Below, one piece after another: positions 16,747-27,266 of a stretch of 64,000 nt of DNA. The position numbers and the translations under genes are program-made. The stretch spans positions 5,084,001 through 5,148,000 of the forward strand of contig JAPFFF010000010.1 of assembly GCA_039105265.1 (NCBI GenBank), given 5' to 3'. The number at the start of each line of letters is the position of its first letter. Positions within the stretch are counted from its first letter, which is position 1. The notes under the pieces were generated by a model that was not told the DNA's origin, did not search any database, and was given only the letters and a program-made list of their open reading frames with translations. The stretch comes from Tritrichomonas musculus (Eukaryota > Parabasalia > Tritrichomonadida > Tritrichomonadidae).

Positions 16747-19509
16747 TTAATATATTTTATTCAAATGATTTGTTTTATATAGTACAACTATTATAATTAC
16801 TATAATAACTATGACAATTATGACACATGTAACAGCAATGATAATCGTTTTGTTTTTCTTTGATTTTGGTTTGCTAGTTTCTTCCGAAGAAACAAAAGTT
16901 GGATTTGCAAATTCTGTAGTAGCAATAGGATTAAAATAAGTGTTAGATCGAGTTGGTTCAAATGTTGTTATTTCAATTGTTTTACTCGGTAAATCTAAAA
17001 CAATCGGTAAATCACTAATTTCTTTTGGTGGAGTGTTAATTTTATTGCTCTTTATTAACTTTGAATGGAATATAAGGCATCCATTATCATCATTTCTAAT
17101 CAAACTAAAGTTCTTTTCCATTCCCAAAATATTAAGTAGCTCGTCTGAATGTTCTGCAAAATATTTTCTAGAGAAAGGAATAATATTATTCCTATTGTAT
17201 TTTTCAACAATACAAACTCTTCTCCCTTCATCAAAACCATAATAATTAACTAAATCATCTATACTTATTTCTGCATGAATTATATTGTTTTGATATTGTC
17301 TAATTGTTTCTACAGTGCCATCATTTGTTTTATAGTAATAAAATGATTTCCCACGAACGACGGGAATTATTTCAACAAGGAAACCGCCACCTGTTGTTGA
17401 AATGCCATCTCTATTTGGATATTTAATCAGATCATAACCATTATATTTGGCTTTTGGATATTCAATTTGACAAAACTTACCTGAATTGTTTTCACAAATT
17501 GGATAAAACTTGAAATTTCCTTTTTTGAAAAATAAAAATTGAGCAACTCCATTCTTTACTTTTTCTGTGTACACATCTTTGTCATTTAAAACAGCTTTAA
17601 TGGTCTTTCCATTGTTGCATATTACATTGAAATGGTAGTAAACTAGATAATAAATATCAATATTTATTTCTGCATATGATTGAGTGTTTGATATTTGAAT
17701 TTGATTTGAAAATACTGGAACATTCACATTTTTGTTGGATGAAAAAATACTCAGTACTTTATTCTCATTTATTGGCAACTCAACAAATGTGTATTTAAAG
17801 CTTCCTGCGAATTGAAGATATGAAACTCCATTTATACATGGAGATATAAATGCAGTTAAAGTATCGCTATAGAAACGAAGATTAATTGTGTTAGTATTAT
17901 TCAATTCTTCAAGTTTGGAACTTCCATACGAAATAATATAAAACTTAAATGTAACATTCTCTTCTTCAATATTGTTATTCCTTTTGACTGGAATGTCAAT
18001 GATAGTTGAATTAATATCAATAATTATAATATTTTCATTCAATGCATTTATGTTATCATTATAAAGAAGTTGATAATTGTTTCTTGAGTTTTTAGCAATA
18101 TAAATGCATAATTTCTTATCAATATCTTTTTCTTTGATATCCAATCTGATGTTTTTATATGTTTCATTTTGTCTAAATTCTAAGTTCAAATCATATTTCA
18201 TTCCTAAAGAGCAATAATATTCATCAATAGAATCTGTTGTTTTTGGAGCATCTTGGCCAATACAAAAAGTTCCATAATTTAGTGTTTTTATTATTCTTTC
18301 ATCATACTTGCTATTAAATATTGTGTAATATAAAATTGTTAGGCCGAAAACTTGATAAAACATTTTAATTGGCAACTCCAAATTGGCTTCTAAATAAGGA
18401 TACATGCACTTTTGATCATTATACTTGAAATTGTATGTAAAAGGATATTTTAAGCCAATATCAATTGACAAGCTTACATCTCCAATCACGAATTTTAATC
18501 CAAAAGAATTAACAAGATCAATTATTGCATAAAATTTAGTAGTTTTAAAAGATTCAATGATGCTATTTGTTGAACTTTTGTCAGGCAAATTAGTCATAAC
18601 AAATTCCCAATCTGGATTAACAATAGAATTCCCAGATATTTCAAAATATTTGGTTCCTTTGATTTTATATCCTTTATAATAATCAAAGCCAATAGGAATT
18701 TCAACTTTAATATCATCAAAAATGACGTTAAAGTCAAAAAAAAGGCCAAATTGCATTTCTAATCCTAAAAAATTAAAAGACATGCCAAGACCAGGAATTT
18801 CGTGTGATAGGGAAAGAATAACAATATTAGAAATACTTCCTGAATAATTATCTGGAATCTTTATTTCGGAACCAACAACAGCATTCAATGATATGGATGA
18901 TATAATCTTTAAATCCCAAATATAATTAAAAGAGCAAGTTATATCTATATCAATTGCAGCTTTTATACCAAATCCATATTCAATACCTGAATCTAAGTAT
19001 TTATTCATTTTTGGATAATTTGTATTATCTTCTAATCCAAATTGAAAATCAAAATTTCCATTTGGTTTTCGTTTTTTTATATTATCAATTGAAGTTTTTT
19101 TATGTAATTTGAAATTTGTAAACAAATCAAAAATCGTAATGTTATTTGATTGATATATTATCACATTATTTTCTGAAGCAACTTTTTGTTTAAGTCTATA
19201 CAAAGCTTGCGTTTTGGGATCAATAAAAACAAAGTCATCTGAAATATTAAACTTTTTTCTTTTAATTATAGCAAAATAATTATTATTTGTTGCAAAACTT
19301 TTTATATCATTTGTGAATGAACTTGTAAGCGTTTTTAAGAGCTTGAATTGATAATTATGACCAATGTATTCACCCGGGTATTTTGTTTCTTGTCTTTTTT
19401 CTTTTGGAATTTTGACTTTTGCATTATTTAAAGCTTGCTTGGCAAGATCTTGTAAAAAAACTGGAATTTCTGAATGAGTTAAAATATGGAGAAAACAAAA
19501 TATGAGCAT
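16747..19509 (-). CDS. Type I surface protein, paralogue of the giant protein
   Basis: A complete 920-residue protein. The signal peptide is MLIFCFLHILTHS. One strong membrane helix lies near residue 890 (T-I-I-I-A-V-T-C-V-I-I-V-I-V-I-I-V), and the tail is short. It shares with the giant protein the Y-P-G-E-Y/N-Y-Q-F-K-L block, a long beta-rich region, a C-x-Y-P-Y-L-x-x-N-L block (C-P-C-P-Y-L-I-G-Y-N-L in the giant), and G-T-F-C-I-G. It lacks the five F-C-x-Y modules. A Thr/Ser/Pro-rich stalk (about residues 850-880) precedes the membrane helix. Probably an extracellular adhesin-like or structural glycoprotein; no catalytic motif is seen. The two genes are 4.7 kb apart on the same strand, suggesting tandem duplication followed by divergence. 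Confidence 0.8.
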   Translation of the reverse strand: MLIFCFLHILTHSEIPVFLQDLAKQALNNAKVKIPKEKRQETKYPGEYIGHNYQFKLLKTLTSSFTNDIKSFATNNNYFAIIKRKKFNISDDFVFIDPKTQALYRLKQKVASENNVIIYQSNNITIFDLFTNFKLHKKTSIDNIKKRKPNGNFDFQFGLEDNTNYPKMNKYLDSGIEYGFGIKAAIDIDITCSFNYIWDLKIISSISLNAVVGSEIKIPDNYSGSISNIVILSLSHEIPGLGMSFNFLGLEMQFGLFFDFNVIFDDIKVEIPIGFDYYKGYKIKGTKYFEISGNSIVNPDWEFVMTNLPDKSSTNSIIESFKTTKFYAIIDLVNSFGLKFVIGDVSLSIDIGLKYPFTYNFKYNDQKCMYPYLEANLELPIKMFYQVFGLTILYYTIFNSKYDERIIKTLNYGTFCIGQDAPKTTDSIDEYYCSLGMKYDLNLEFRQNETYKNIRLDIKEKDIDKKLCIYIAKNSRNNYQLLYNDNINALNENIIIIDINSTIIDIPVKRNNNIEEENVTFKFYIISYGSSKLEELNNTNTINLRFYSDTLTAFISPCINGVSYLQFAGSFKYTFVELPINENKVLSIFSSNKNVNVPVFSNQIQISNTQSYAEINIDIYYLVYYHFNVICNNGKTIKAVLNDKDVYTEKVKNGVAQFLFFKKGNFKFYPICENNSGKFCQIEYPKAKYNGYDLIKYPNRDGISTTGGGFLVEIIPVVRGKSFYYYKTNDGTVETIRQYQNNIIHAEISIDDLVNYYGFDEGRRVCIVEKYNRNNIIPFSRKYFAEHSDELLNILGMEKNFSLIRNDDNGCLIFHSKLIKSNKINTPPKEISDLPIVLDLPSKTIEITTFEPTRSNTYFNPIATTEFANPTFVSSEETSKPKSKKNKTIIIAVTCVIIVIVIIVIIIVVLYKTNHLNKIY

Positions 19510-19525
19510 TTTCCTTTTATTAAAA

Positions 19526-19530
19526 TGTGA
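19526..19530 (-). promoter_or_regulatory. Initiator-like motif TCACA
   Basis: On the minus strand TCACA fits TCA-Py-(T/A) and lies about 17 bases before the ATG at 19509, supporting that start. Confidence 0.4.
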
Positions 19531-19913
19531 TAATAAATGTCATATTTTTTTGGATGTTGACATCAATAGAAATTAAAAATTTTTAATAAAATTAAAATGC
19601 CCCATTTACCATCAACAAAAAGTTTATGTAATAAATATCAAGACTTAAATTACATCTTTATATATGTATAAAACTATTTATAACAAAATAAGATCTTGTA
19701 ATATACAATATTATTCAATATTTACATTTATTATTTTTATATTATTTTATGATCAGATAGATGATATTGGGAAATTAATTCTTTAATTATGAAATAAATG
19801 AATCAGTGCTGGTTTGTTAATTTTATTGAATGACGAATAAAATATCAAATATTTGGTTTAAAAAGTTTTTATTGATGAAAAATTTTCATAATGATTCTAG
19901 TATTGAAAAAATT
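19531..19913. other. Intergenic, no supported gene
   Basis: AT-rich spacer between two minus-strand genes; nothing recognisable. Confidence 0.4.
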
Positions 19914-20612
19914 TTAGAATGAAACGCCAATGATCTCATATTCTAAGAGTTCTTTGTAATTTTTGTTTTTCTTCCAGAACATAATTATATTTGCATTATT
20001 AAATTTGTTATTAATATTTGTTAATTCATCAAACGATTTATCATCTAATTTTTTAATGAAATTCCAACTCAAAAACACAACTTTAATCAAGCCTTTCTTC
20101 AATAATTTCATAACGTCACGACTATAAACAACTTTTAATGGTTGCTTTTCAATATATTCATTCAAAATATCAAAACTTGCATTTTGTATTTTTTCATCTG
20201 AAATTGCCTTTTTATATTTCTCAATTCTGTCGTTATCCCACATCATTTGGTTAATCTTTTCTATTACATAATTAAAGTCATATGATATTGTTAATTTGAA
20301 TTCAACATTTGCTTTGATTTCTACTTTTTGTTTATCATCTTCTATTTCAATCATTTTTATTGGTTCATCGATGAATTTGAAATTCTGAATAATTTCCCTA
20401 TCGTAAAAAAAGCTAAATATATTAATTCTTTCAACGACTAATTCAATTGGATTTAACGTAAGAATTCTTATGACTTCAATGATTTTAAGTTTTCCCATGA
20501 AAAATACTAAATCATAATCATCTTCAATCTTGATGGAATAAATAATTTTACCAGTATAACCTGGGCTATCATAATATTCATCATGATCATCAAGTATCAC
20601 TTTAATCTTCAT
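19914..20612 (-). CDS. Small protein resembling eRF1/Pelota domain 3 at its C-terminus
   Basis: A complete 232-residue protein. The last 90 residues read L-K-V-V-Y-S-R-D-V-M-K-L-L-K-K-G, then I-K-V-V-F-L-S, and end E-L-L-E-Y-E-I-I-G-V-S-F. This copies the order seen in eRF1/Dom34 domain 3: x-V-F-G-V-E-D-x-L-K-A-L-E-M-G-A-V, then a hydrophobic strand, then the terminal L-x-G-I-A-A-I-L-R-F. The N-terminal 140 residues are charged and beta-rich and could be a worn domain 2; no N domain (NIKS) is present. If real, this is a short, divergent relative of the release/ribosome-rescue factors, perhaps no longer functional as one. Resemblance was judged by eye. Confidence 0.5.
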   Translation of the reverse strand: MKIKVILDDHDEYYDSPGYTGKIIYSIKIEDDYDLVFFMGKLKIIEVIRILTLNPIELVVERINIFSFFYDREIIQNFKFIDEPIKMIEIEDDKQKVEIKANVEFKLTISYDFNYVIEKINQMMWDNDRIEKYKKAISDEKIQNASFDILNEYIEKQPLKVVYSRDVMKLLKKGLIKVVFLSWNFIKKLDDKSFDELTNINNKFNNANIIMFWKKNKNYKELLEYEIIGVSF

Positions 20613-20619
20613 ATAAATA

Positions 20620-20624
20620 AATGA
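20620..20624 (-). promoter_or_regulatory. Initiator-like motif TCATT
   Basis: TCATT on the minus strand lies eight bases before the ATG at 20612 and fits the trichomonad initiator consensus. Confidence 0.4.
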
Positions 20625-22237
20625 AGTCCAATAATAAACAATTTTTTAATAAAATGTTTTGAAAATCAATTTGAATTGAAATAATACCATATACATTCAA
20701 TCACAAATTTTAAAGCAATTATCAAATTTTTGATATAAGATTTGTTTTATATGTTTTTGTTGAAACTTTTATTGTTTGAAAATCATCAAATTCTATTAAA
20801 TCAGGAAAAAGACATATCAAAATGTGGATTTTCCATTTTTGAAACGTTTTCAAATTTAACAACTTTACAGTTCAGAAAAATTTTCAAAAAATTTGTAAAT
20901 TTTTTTAAAAAAAATTTTCAAGATTTTGTTGATAACAATACTTTATTTGTGATTATATTCCTGTATGAAACAATACTATTGGATTGTTCCAAAAAGATCG
21001 AAATGACTAAGGCAAAGATTCCAATATCCACAATGGAAATTTTTGGGTTTTTTGATTTCGCTGAGGTATAACATTAAAGGGAGTCATTATAAACGACTAA
21101 ACTGTTATTCTTTTAACCTTAATAAATTGATTACGAGATAAGATTATTTTAGTAAACCTTATTTTTTGTAGGCTTATTATATTCCGATTCTCGAGATCAA
21201 TAATTGATTTTCTTTTAGATATCGATAAACAAATATACACTGATATCCGAAATGGATTAGGTTTTATTTTTTCTCTATGTAAGATATCGAGATTTAGATA
21301 AGGTTTTATTTTTATTTTCTTTTGATAAATAATATATCATTTATATAAAACATATATTCTCATTTTTCATTTTTTAAAATTTATTATAAACAAATATATT
21401 TGTATTTATATTTTAAAAAAAATTGAATACTTTAGAAAATTTTATAATATCATATTTTTTGGAGTACCTCCCAAAGATTAAGTCGGGATTGCCGAATATG
21501 AATTAGATTTATATGATTTTAAAACCTTATACCAACTTAGAATATCTATCTCTCAAAGAATATTACTTTTTTTATCGTAATTGATGATTATAAAATATTG
21601 AAAAGAATCAAAAAAATTTGAAAGAAAAAAAATATATTTGTTAAAATTTGAAGGATATATTGAAAAATATTGAGAAATGTAAAATAACTAAATACCTCTT
21701 TATAGATCAAATCAATGTCAAATATTATATAACCATACTAATTGATTTCATTTTCTCACAAATAGGAAAATTAATTCAATTTTTTCAAATTAATAATAAT
21801 TTATTTCAAATTTTTAAACAATTATCCAAAATTCAAGATTTTTTATATCATCATTTTTATATAATTTTTCATGAATAGTTATTAATATTCATGAAATGAA
21901 GGAGTATGAACAAAACGAATTCATTGAAAAATTCAATAATTATTTATATATCATTTTATATTTTGAAAGAGCAAATAATCAGAAAATATTTGAAAATTCA
22001 ACTGATAGTTTAAGAAAAATTTTTGTAAAAGAAAGAAAGATCTTAAAAAAATAAACATAAATATAGTGGTTTGAAAGATATAAAACTTTTTGGAACATGG
22101 CTTTATACTTTGTAATTATGGACATTATCTTTTCAAATTTTGAAAACTATTGAAAAGCTTAGCAACGCGTTCTCAAATTTTTATCTCAAAAATTTATAAA
22201 TTAAAAATTGAGAACCATTTGCTAATTTTTTTTAACA
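20625..22237. other. Long intergenic region with a repeat relic
   Basis: AT-rich. A stretch near 20824-20880 resembles the right end of the mariner-like element at 57200-57589 (GGATTTTCCATTTTTGAAAC, then a degenerate ACAGT end). A partial copy of another element is listed at 21171-21262. Short ORFs here are low-complexity and I do not support any of them. Confidence 0.45.
21171..21262 (+). mobile_element. Partial copy of the TA-flanked inverted-repeat element at 53856-54301
   Basis: The sequence after a TA (GGCTTATTATATTCCGATTC, then TCGAGATCAATAATTGATT) aligns with the left end at 53856 onwards. It continues through GATATCGATA and AAATATACACTGAT. The right end was not found, so this is a truncated or decayed copy. 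Confidence 0.6.
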
Positions 22238-22242
22238 TCATT
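22238..22242 (+). promoter_or_regulatory. Initiator-like motif TCATT deciding the cyclase start
   Basis: TCATT lies immediately before the ATG at 22246. The frame is open to an earlier ATG at 22150, but that 32-residue extension is AT-rich and lies upstream of the motif, so 22246 is preferred. Confidence 0.5.
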
Positions 22243-22245
22243 TCT

Positions 22246-25200
22246 ATGAAAGCTGAAGAAACCCAGAATGGTGAGACAAACTTCCTCCAAGCTAATTCAA
22301 TTTCGTTCAACAGCTCAAACCATATGAAATACAATGGTCTTATTGAACAATCATTTTATAAAAAAATGGTTAACGATTTATCTCAATTGTTTAACTATGT
22401 TTATGCCGAATCTCCATCATTTACAATTGTTCACAACATTATTACTGTTATTCGCCTTTTTCAAATTGGGGGACCTTCTTTGTGTGCGGGTTATTTTTCT
22501 CTTTGGTCCGATTCTGATTCAGCTCATAACACCATTTCAATCTTATCAATTTTATTTCATTTAATACCACCAAGTAGTCGAGATGTTGCTTCAGTATATT
22601 TTCTCATTATTTACATTATAATATTAATTGGCTTATTATCTTTATTATTTGTATCAGCAGTCGTTTTTCGCAAAAATGCAAATCTCCCGAGTATTGTTCC
22701 CTCAATAATTTCTTTTTATTTTGCCACATTTGGAGTAGTTTTGCATCCAATAGCTTTCGAACTAGCTTTTTCATCACTTGGAAGGGCTATTTTTGAAGAT
22801 TCTCATTACAGTGTCACCCTATTAGTTATACTTTTTGTTATATCTTTTATAATTTCCTTATTTTTCTTTTGGATCTATTTAACGATAGCCCAACAATCAA
22901 TTATGTTTAGGCCAAATTCATTATTAACGGTTTGTTCACAACCACAGACAATTATATTTGTTCTTCAGCTAGTAATAACTGTTTTTACGGGTTTTCCAGA
23001 GACATTGACCAATAAAACAACATTTCAAGGCGTAATGGTAATGATTGCCGGAATTGTTTATTTTGTCTCAATTTTGGTCGTTTTTTATTATGGCGGAATT
23101 GTCAGTCCAGTAATGACAACTGCCTTTTTGTCAACATGCATAACAAGTGGAATCTTTTGCTTCATTAATGCAATTATGTTATTCATGAATAAGAAAGCAA
23201 CATTGATATTCATTATTCTTTATATTATCATTTACATTTTGATTTTTGCCGGCTTTTTATATTTGTGGAATAAAAAGAGGACGAAAAACTTACAAGTTCT
23301 TGATAGAATACTAGATGACATAACTCAATTCTATAATATCAAGTCTGTTAATACTTTTATTAACCTTGCTGTAGATGGATTTTATGTAGCACATCCATTA
23401 TGCATTAATTGGCAGTTCCTTAAACTTGGCATTGAAAAATGGCCAAAGAACCAAATGACTTGGTTTGTTTATGCAAAATTCGTGTCAATTTATCCTGAAG
23501 AAACACAGACACTTGCTTGGATATTTAGAATGATTGTCACTAAGAAAGTTAAAGGATCTGAAGCAAAGGCTGTCAAAAAACAATCTTTAAACGTTGCAAG
23601 ATTGAGAGAATCAAATTTGTCTACTGATTTAAAATCAAAACTTAATTCTGCTTCAAAGCATGTTACATCGACAAAGCATAAACTAAGACATGTTTGGGAT
23701 TTAGCAATTCAAGGCAACATCTCTGATATGGAAGGAGCTACGAAGAGAGCAATTAATGAAATAGAAAAATCTGATGCTGAATTGTTACACGTAATTCGTC
23801 AATTTCCAAATAATAGATTTGCAACACGTCAATATGCAAGATTTTGCAGCGAGCTTAAAGCAGATAAAAGAGGCTATTTGGATATGATTGAAAAGACAAG
23901 AATGCTTCAAAGAGGAATTACTGTTAATAAAGATCAAGCTCATGAATTCGGTCTTGCTGTTTTCCGTCAATTACCAGATAAAATCAATATTCAAACTGCT
24001 CTCCAAGGCCAATGTTCAGAAAGTATGTCAACATCACAAATGGAATTCGAAAATGAAGATGAAAACAATCAAGGAGCTGATGATTCATTAGTTCTAGTTC
24101 AAAGAATTGAATCACTAATTATACCATCAACTCGTTATTCAATCATATATCGTCTTTTGATGTTTTTCATCTTATTTGTAGCACCTGTTGTTTTCTTCTT
24201 TGTTTACACTCCAATTTATCAAGATTCGTTAATTGAACCACTTCAATTTATTCAGCACATTACAATGGTTCGTACATACACCTTCCAAATTGTTGCTTTT
24301 TCAGAGACAAGAGTTTATGAAGCTCTTAACTTTTTCACTCCGCCTCAAGTCACTACTGAAAAAAGAGAGGACCTTGAAAAGTATGGTGGTTCATGGGATA
24401 CTCGAGAAGAATTGATTACAATTACTAGCTTACTTTCATCAACAATGCAAAATGTTGAGTTATTTAGAACTTATGAATCTAACAGCAAGTACATTGAGAG
24501 AGGAAAGAGCAATATATTTGATACAGTAATTAATTATTCTTATTATATTGGATTGAACTATACTAAAAAAATGATCACTGTTCAAAATGCTCTTGCTGAT
24601 TATGTTCTTCAACAAAAAGAAATTGTTAAAGAAAATGTTTATTTACCAGATGATGTTGTCAATTCTTCAGTAACACTTAATTTATATTATAATCTCCCAC
24701 AAATTACTGAAAAAATGGATGATACACTTGACTGCTTAATTCATTTTCTAAGTGAAAAAGATGCTTATTATAAGAAGTTGACAAAGATATTAATGATCAG
24801 TATCATTTGTGTTTCTTCTTTAACTTTTTCAATAGGATTAATTGTTCAACTTTGTTGGATTAATTCCAATAAAATACAAATTTACAAATGCTTAACATCT
24901 CTACCAAAGAATGCTGTTTCAACTTTAACTGAAAACTTACGAGTTTTGAAGAAAGAACAAGAGAATTCATCTACAACTTCTAACCTTAATACAGAAATGA
25001 ATAAGCAAGAAGACAACATCATGAAAATATTTGTTGTAGGTGGATCAAGTTCATCATCAAAAATTTTCGATGCAATATTAATAATCATATCAACAATAGT
25101 AATGATTGGAATGCACATCGGATGTACATTTGTTTTTCTTCATCTTATTACAGATCAATCAAAATATATCCGTAGAAATAGTCCTCATTTCAATTATCTC

Positions 25201-26913
25201 CAAGGAGCCTATTCCAATTTGGTTGGGGCTGCACAAGCACTTGTGCTTTTAGGTGTTAATGGCGCTCCAACGCGAAGAGTTGGACCAACAACAAGAAAAT
25301 CAATTCTTGAAGATTATTATAGAAAAATTGAACAATCATCTAAATTTTATCACCTTGCACGTTTTGGTGGAGAATCTCTTGATGATCCTCCATATGCAGG
25401 CTTTTTGGATGGCGTTAAATATGCCCAAGAACAAATGTATTGTCCAAACAAAGAAGATACACCAAATCTATTAGAAATATCAAAATGCTATTCACCTGAT
25501 CTTCTTTATATTTTGATTAGAACCGTTTGGGAATCTTCTGTTAAACCGCTTGAACAAACTGGTGATGAAGGTCTTGGTCATCGTCCTAACAATAATTTAA
25601 TTTGGAGTCTTTTGGTCTTTCCAATTTATTATGCTTTCTTTCAACCAATGTCAATGAACATCATTGCCAACATCGAAGAACATTTAAGTGAGATAAGAAA
25701 TAATGTTTTACCTGAATTTATTTTAATGTTCGCGGTTGCACTCATATTCGAAATCATTGCTACAATAGAAGTATTAAAAATTGAAAGGCACATGAAAAAA
25801 GTTCTTAGTCTCCTTCTTCACGTTCCAATTAAAGTTGTAATGCAAACTCCTAAAATAATGCGCGTTTTAGGAGGTGACTTCAAGAAGCAACGGGGTGAAG
25901 GTTCCACTAGAGACAATGAATTTTATAAATCAGTTGTTCAAAACCTTCCAGATTCTGTTCTTGTTGCCAATTCTGAAATGAAAATAGAAAGTGTCAACAA
26001 GTCTTTTATTCGAGTCCTTTCAATTGAAGAAAGTGACATTGTTGGCAAGTCAATCAATGACTTTTTCAATGATAAATTCAATGGTAACGTACAAAATCTG
26101 TTACAAGTTGCAAATGGAGGAAAATCAAAGACAGAAAATCTTTGTTTCCGCAAAGATAAGACAGAAGTCAATCTTGAAGCAACTTCATACTTCATCAATC
26201 AACATGTCGTCATCCTCTTCAGAGACATGACACAATCAGTACGTTACAATACATTAATCAAGGAAGAAAAATCAAAAAGTGATGTCTTACTAAGTTCAAT
26301 CCTTCCTCCTTCTCTTGTTAAGCGTGTTCAAGCCGGAGAAAAAAATATCAGTTTCGCTGTACAAACAGCTACAATTGTCTTCATGGACATCGTCTCGTTC
26401 ACTCCATGGTGCGGATCACTTCCAGCAGACAAAGTTATGTCAACATTAAATAACTTGTTCAGACGTTTCGATGCTGCTTGTGCTAAACAGCCAACAATGA
26501 CAAAAATAAAATGCATCGGCGATTGCTACATGGGAGCTGGCGGCGTTTTCGCTGAAGTCAATCAGCCTGCTGTGCATGCAAAAGAAATCGTGCAATTTGG
26601 CTTGGATTCTTTACAATGCGTGCTCGACTTGAATGATGAATTAAATGAAAAATTACAGATTCGCGTCGGTGTGAATACCGGTGGTCCGATTGTTGCTGGA
26701 GTTCTTGGAATTGGAAAGCCAACGTTTGAGATAATTGGGCCGGCAATTAATATGGCCCAACAGATGGAACATCATGGCGTTCCAATGCAGGTGCATGTCT
26801 CTAGAAGCGTGTATGAATTGATTTATGGGGATGCATTTGTGATTAAAGAACGTGGCGTTGTTGAAGTTAAAGGTGGTTCTGTTGTAACATATTTGGTGTC
26901 AAAATCAAAATAA
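22246..26913 (+). CDS. Multi-pass membrane PAS / class III nucleotide cyclase
   Basis: About 1,555 residues. An N-terminal block of hydrophobic helices (roughly residues 85-340) is followed by a soluble region (340-630). Further membrane helices lie near 636-658, 848-871, 943-968, 1115-1130 and 1157-1176. A PAS-like domain (about 1223-1331) follows, then a class III cyclase domain (1365-1555). Metal-binding aspartates are seen in F-M-D-I-V-S-F-T and I-G-D-C-Y-M. A Lys precedes this (K-I-K-C-I-G-D), as in adenylyl rather than guanylyl cyclases. The transition-state Asn is present (I-N-M-A-Q-Q-M), but the usual Arg four residues on is Gln. The architecture matches the large trichomonad cyclase family with TmcB-like N-termini; the likely product is cAMP at the plasma membrane. 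One cyclase domain means it must dimerise. Confidence 0.88.
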   Translation: MKAEETQNGETNFLQANSISFNSSNHMKYNGLIEQSFYKKMVNDLSQLFNYVYAESPSFTIVHNIITVIRLFQIGGPSLCAGYFSLWSDSDSAHNTISILSILFHLIPPSSRDVASVYFLIIYIIILIGLLSLLFVSAVVFRKNANLPSIVPSIISFYFATFGVVLHPIAFELAFSSLGRAIFEDSHYSVTLLVILFVISFIISLFFFWIYLTIAQQSIMFRPNSLLTVCSQPQTIIFVLQLVITVFTGFPETLTNKTTFQGVMVMIAGIVYFVSILVVFYYGGIVSPVMTTAFLSTCITSGIFCFINAIMLFMNKKATLIFIILYIIIYILIFAGFLYLWNKKRTKNLQVLDRILDDITQFYNIKSVNTFINLAVDGFYVAHPLCINWQFLKLGIEKWPKNQMTWFVYAKFVSIYPEETQTLAWIFRMIVTKKVKGSEAKAVKKQSLNVARLRESNLSTDLKSKLNSASKHVTSTKHKLRHVWDLAIQGNISDMEGATKRAINEIEKSDAELLHVIRQFPNNRFATRQYARFCSELKADKRGYLDMIEKTRMLQRGITVNKDQAHEFGLAVFRQLPDKINIQTALQGQCSESMSTSQMEFENEDENNQGADDSLVLVQRIESLIIPSTRYSIIYRLLMFFILFVAPVVFFFVYTPIYQDSLIEPLQFIQHITMVRTYTFQIVAFSETRVYEALNFFTPPQVTTEKREDLEKYGGSWDTREELITITSLLSSTMQNVELFRTYESNSKYIERGKSNIFDTVINYSYYIGLNYTKKMITVQNALADYVLQQKEIVKENVYLPDDVVNSSVTLNLYYNLPQITEKMDDTLDCLIHFLSEKDAYYKKLTKILMISIICVSSLTFSIGLIVQLCWINSNKIQIYKCLTSLPKNAVSTLTENLRVLKKEQENSSTTSNLNTEMNKQEDNIMKIFVVGGSSSSSKIFDAILIIISTIVMIGMHIGCTFVFLHLITDQSKYIRRNSPHFNYLQGAYSNLVGAAQALVLLGVNGAPTRRVGPTTRKSILEDYYRKIEQSSKFYHLARFGGESLDDPPYAGFLDGVKYAQEQMYCPNKEDTPNLLEISKCYSPDLLYILIRTVWESSVKPLEQTGDEGLGHRPNNNLIWSLLVFPIYYAFFQPMSMNIIANIEEHLSEIRNNVLPEFILMFAVALIFEIIATIEVLKIERHMKKVLSLLLHVPIKVVMQTPKIMRVLGGDFKKQRGEGSTRDNEFYKSVVQNLPDSVLVANSEMKIESVNKSFIRVLSIEESDIVGKSINDFFNDKFNGNVQNLLQVANGGKSKTENLCFRKDKTEVNLEATSYFINQHVVILFRDMTQSVRYNTLIKEEKSKSDVLLSSILPPSLVKRVQAGEKNISFAVQTATIVFMDIVSFTPWCGSLPADKVMSTLNNLFRRFDAACAKQPTMTKIKCIGDCYMGAGGVFAEVNQPAVHAKEIVQFGLDSLQCVLDLNDELNEKLQIRVGVNTGGPIVAGVLGIGKPTFEIIGPAINMAQQMEHHGVPMQVHVSRSVYELIYGDAFVIKERGVVEVKGGSVVTYLVSKSK

Positions 26914-27195
26914 TTCCGATTTTTGTTGAAAATCTTTCCAAAAAAAAGTGTAATTATATTATTTATTTCTATCTATTTATTTTATTATTAAAAATTATAG
27001 AATTAAAATTTATTGATCTAATATTTTTTTTCAAAATCAATTGATAAATAATAAATTTGCTGAATTTCTTTCCAAAGATGTCTTGTCTCTATCAAATAAA
27101 ATAATTTTTTCATAATCATTTCATAAAAACATCTTGAACTATATAAAATAGTTTATTTTTTATAAAAATATTATTAAATAATTGACTTTTCGAAA
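26914..27195. other. Short AT-rich spacer
   Basis: Nothing recognisable between the cyclase gene and the tRNA. Confidence 0.4.
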
Positions 27196-27266
27196 TCGCT
27201 GGTAGTGTAATGGTATCATGTAGGATTGTCGTTCCTGTGACCCGGGTCCGATTCCCGGCCAGCGAG
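27196..27266 (+). tRNA. tRNA-Asp (anticodon GTC), divergent isodecoder
   Basis: Acceptor TCGCTGG pairs with CCAGCGA, discriminator G. The anticodon stem TAGGA/TCCTG holds TTGTCGT, giving GTC with G37. The D arm is identical in layout to the other tRNA-Asp genes, but the stems differ widely. A run of nine T follows. Upstream flank is AT-rich. Confidence 0.92.

Noticed and set aside
20742-21071. 109-codon plus-strand ORF
   Set aside because: Phe/Lys/Asn composition typical of AT-rich spacer; it overlaps a transposon-end relic.
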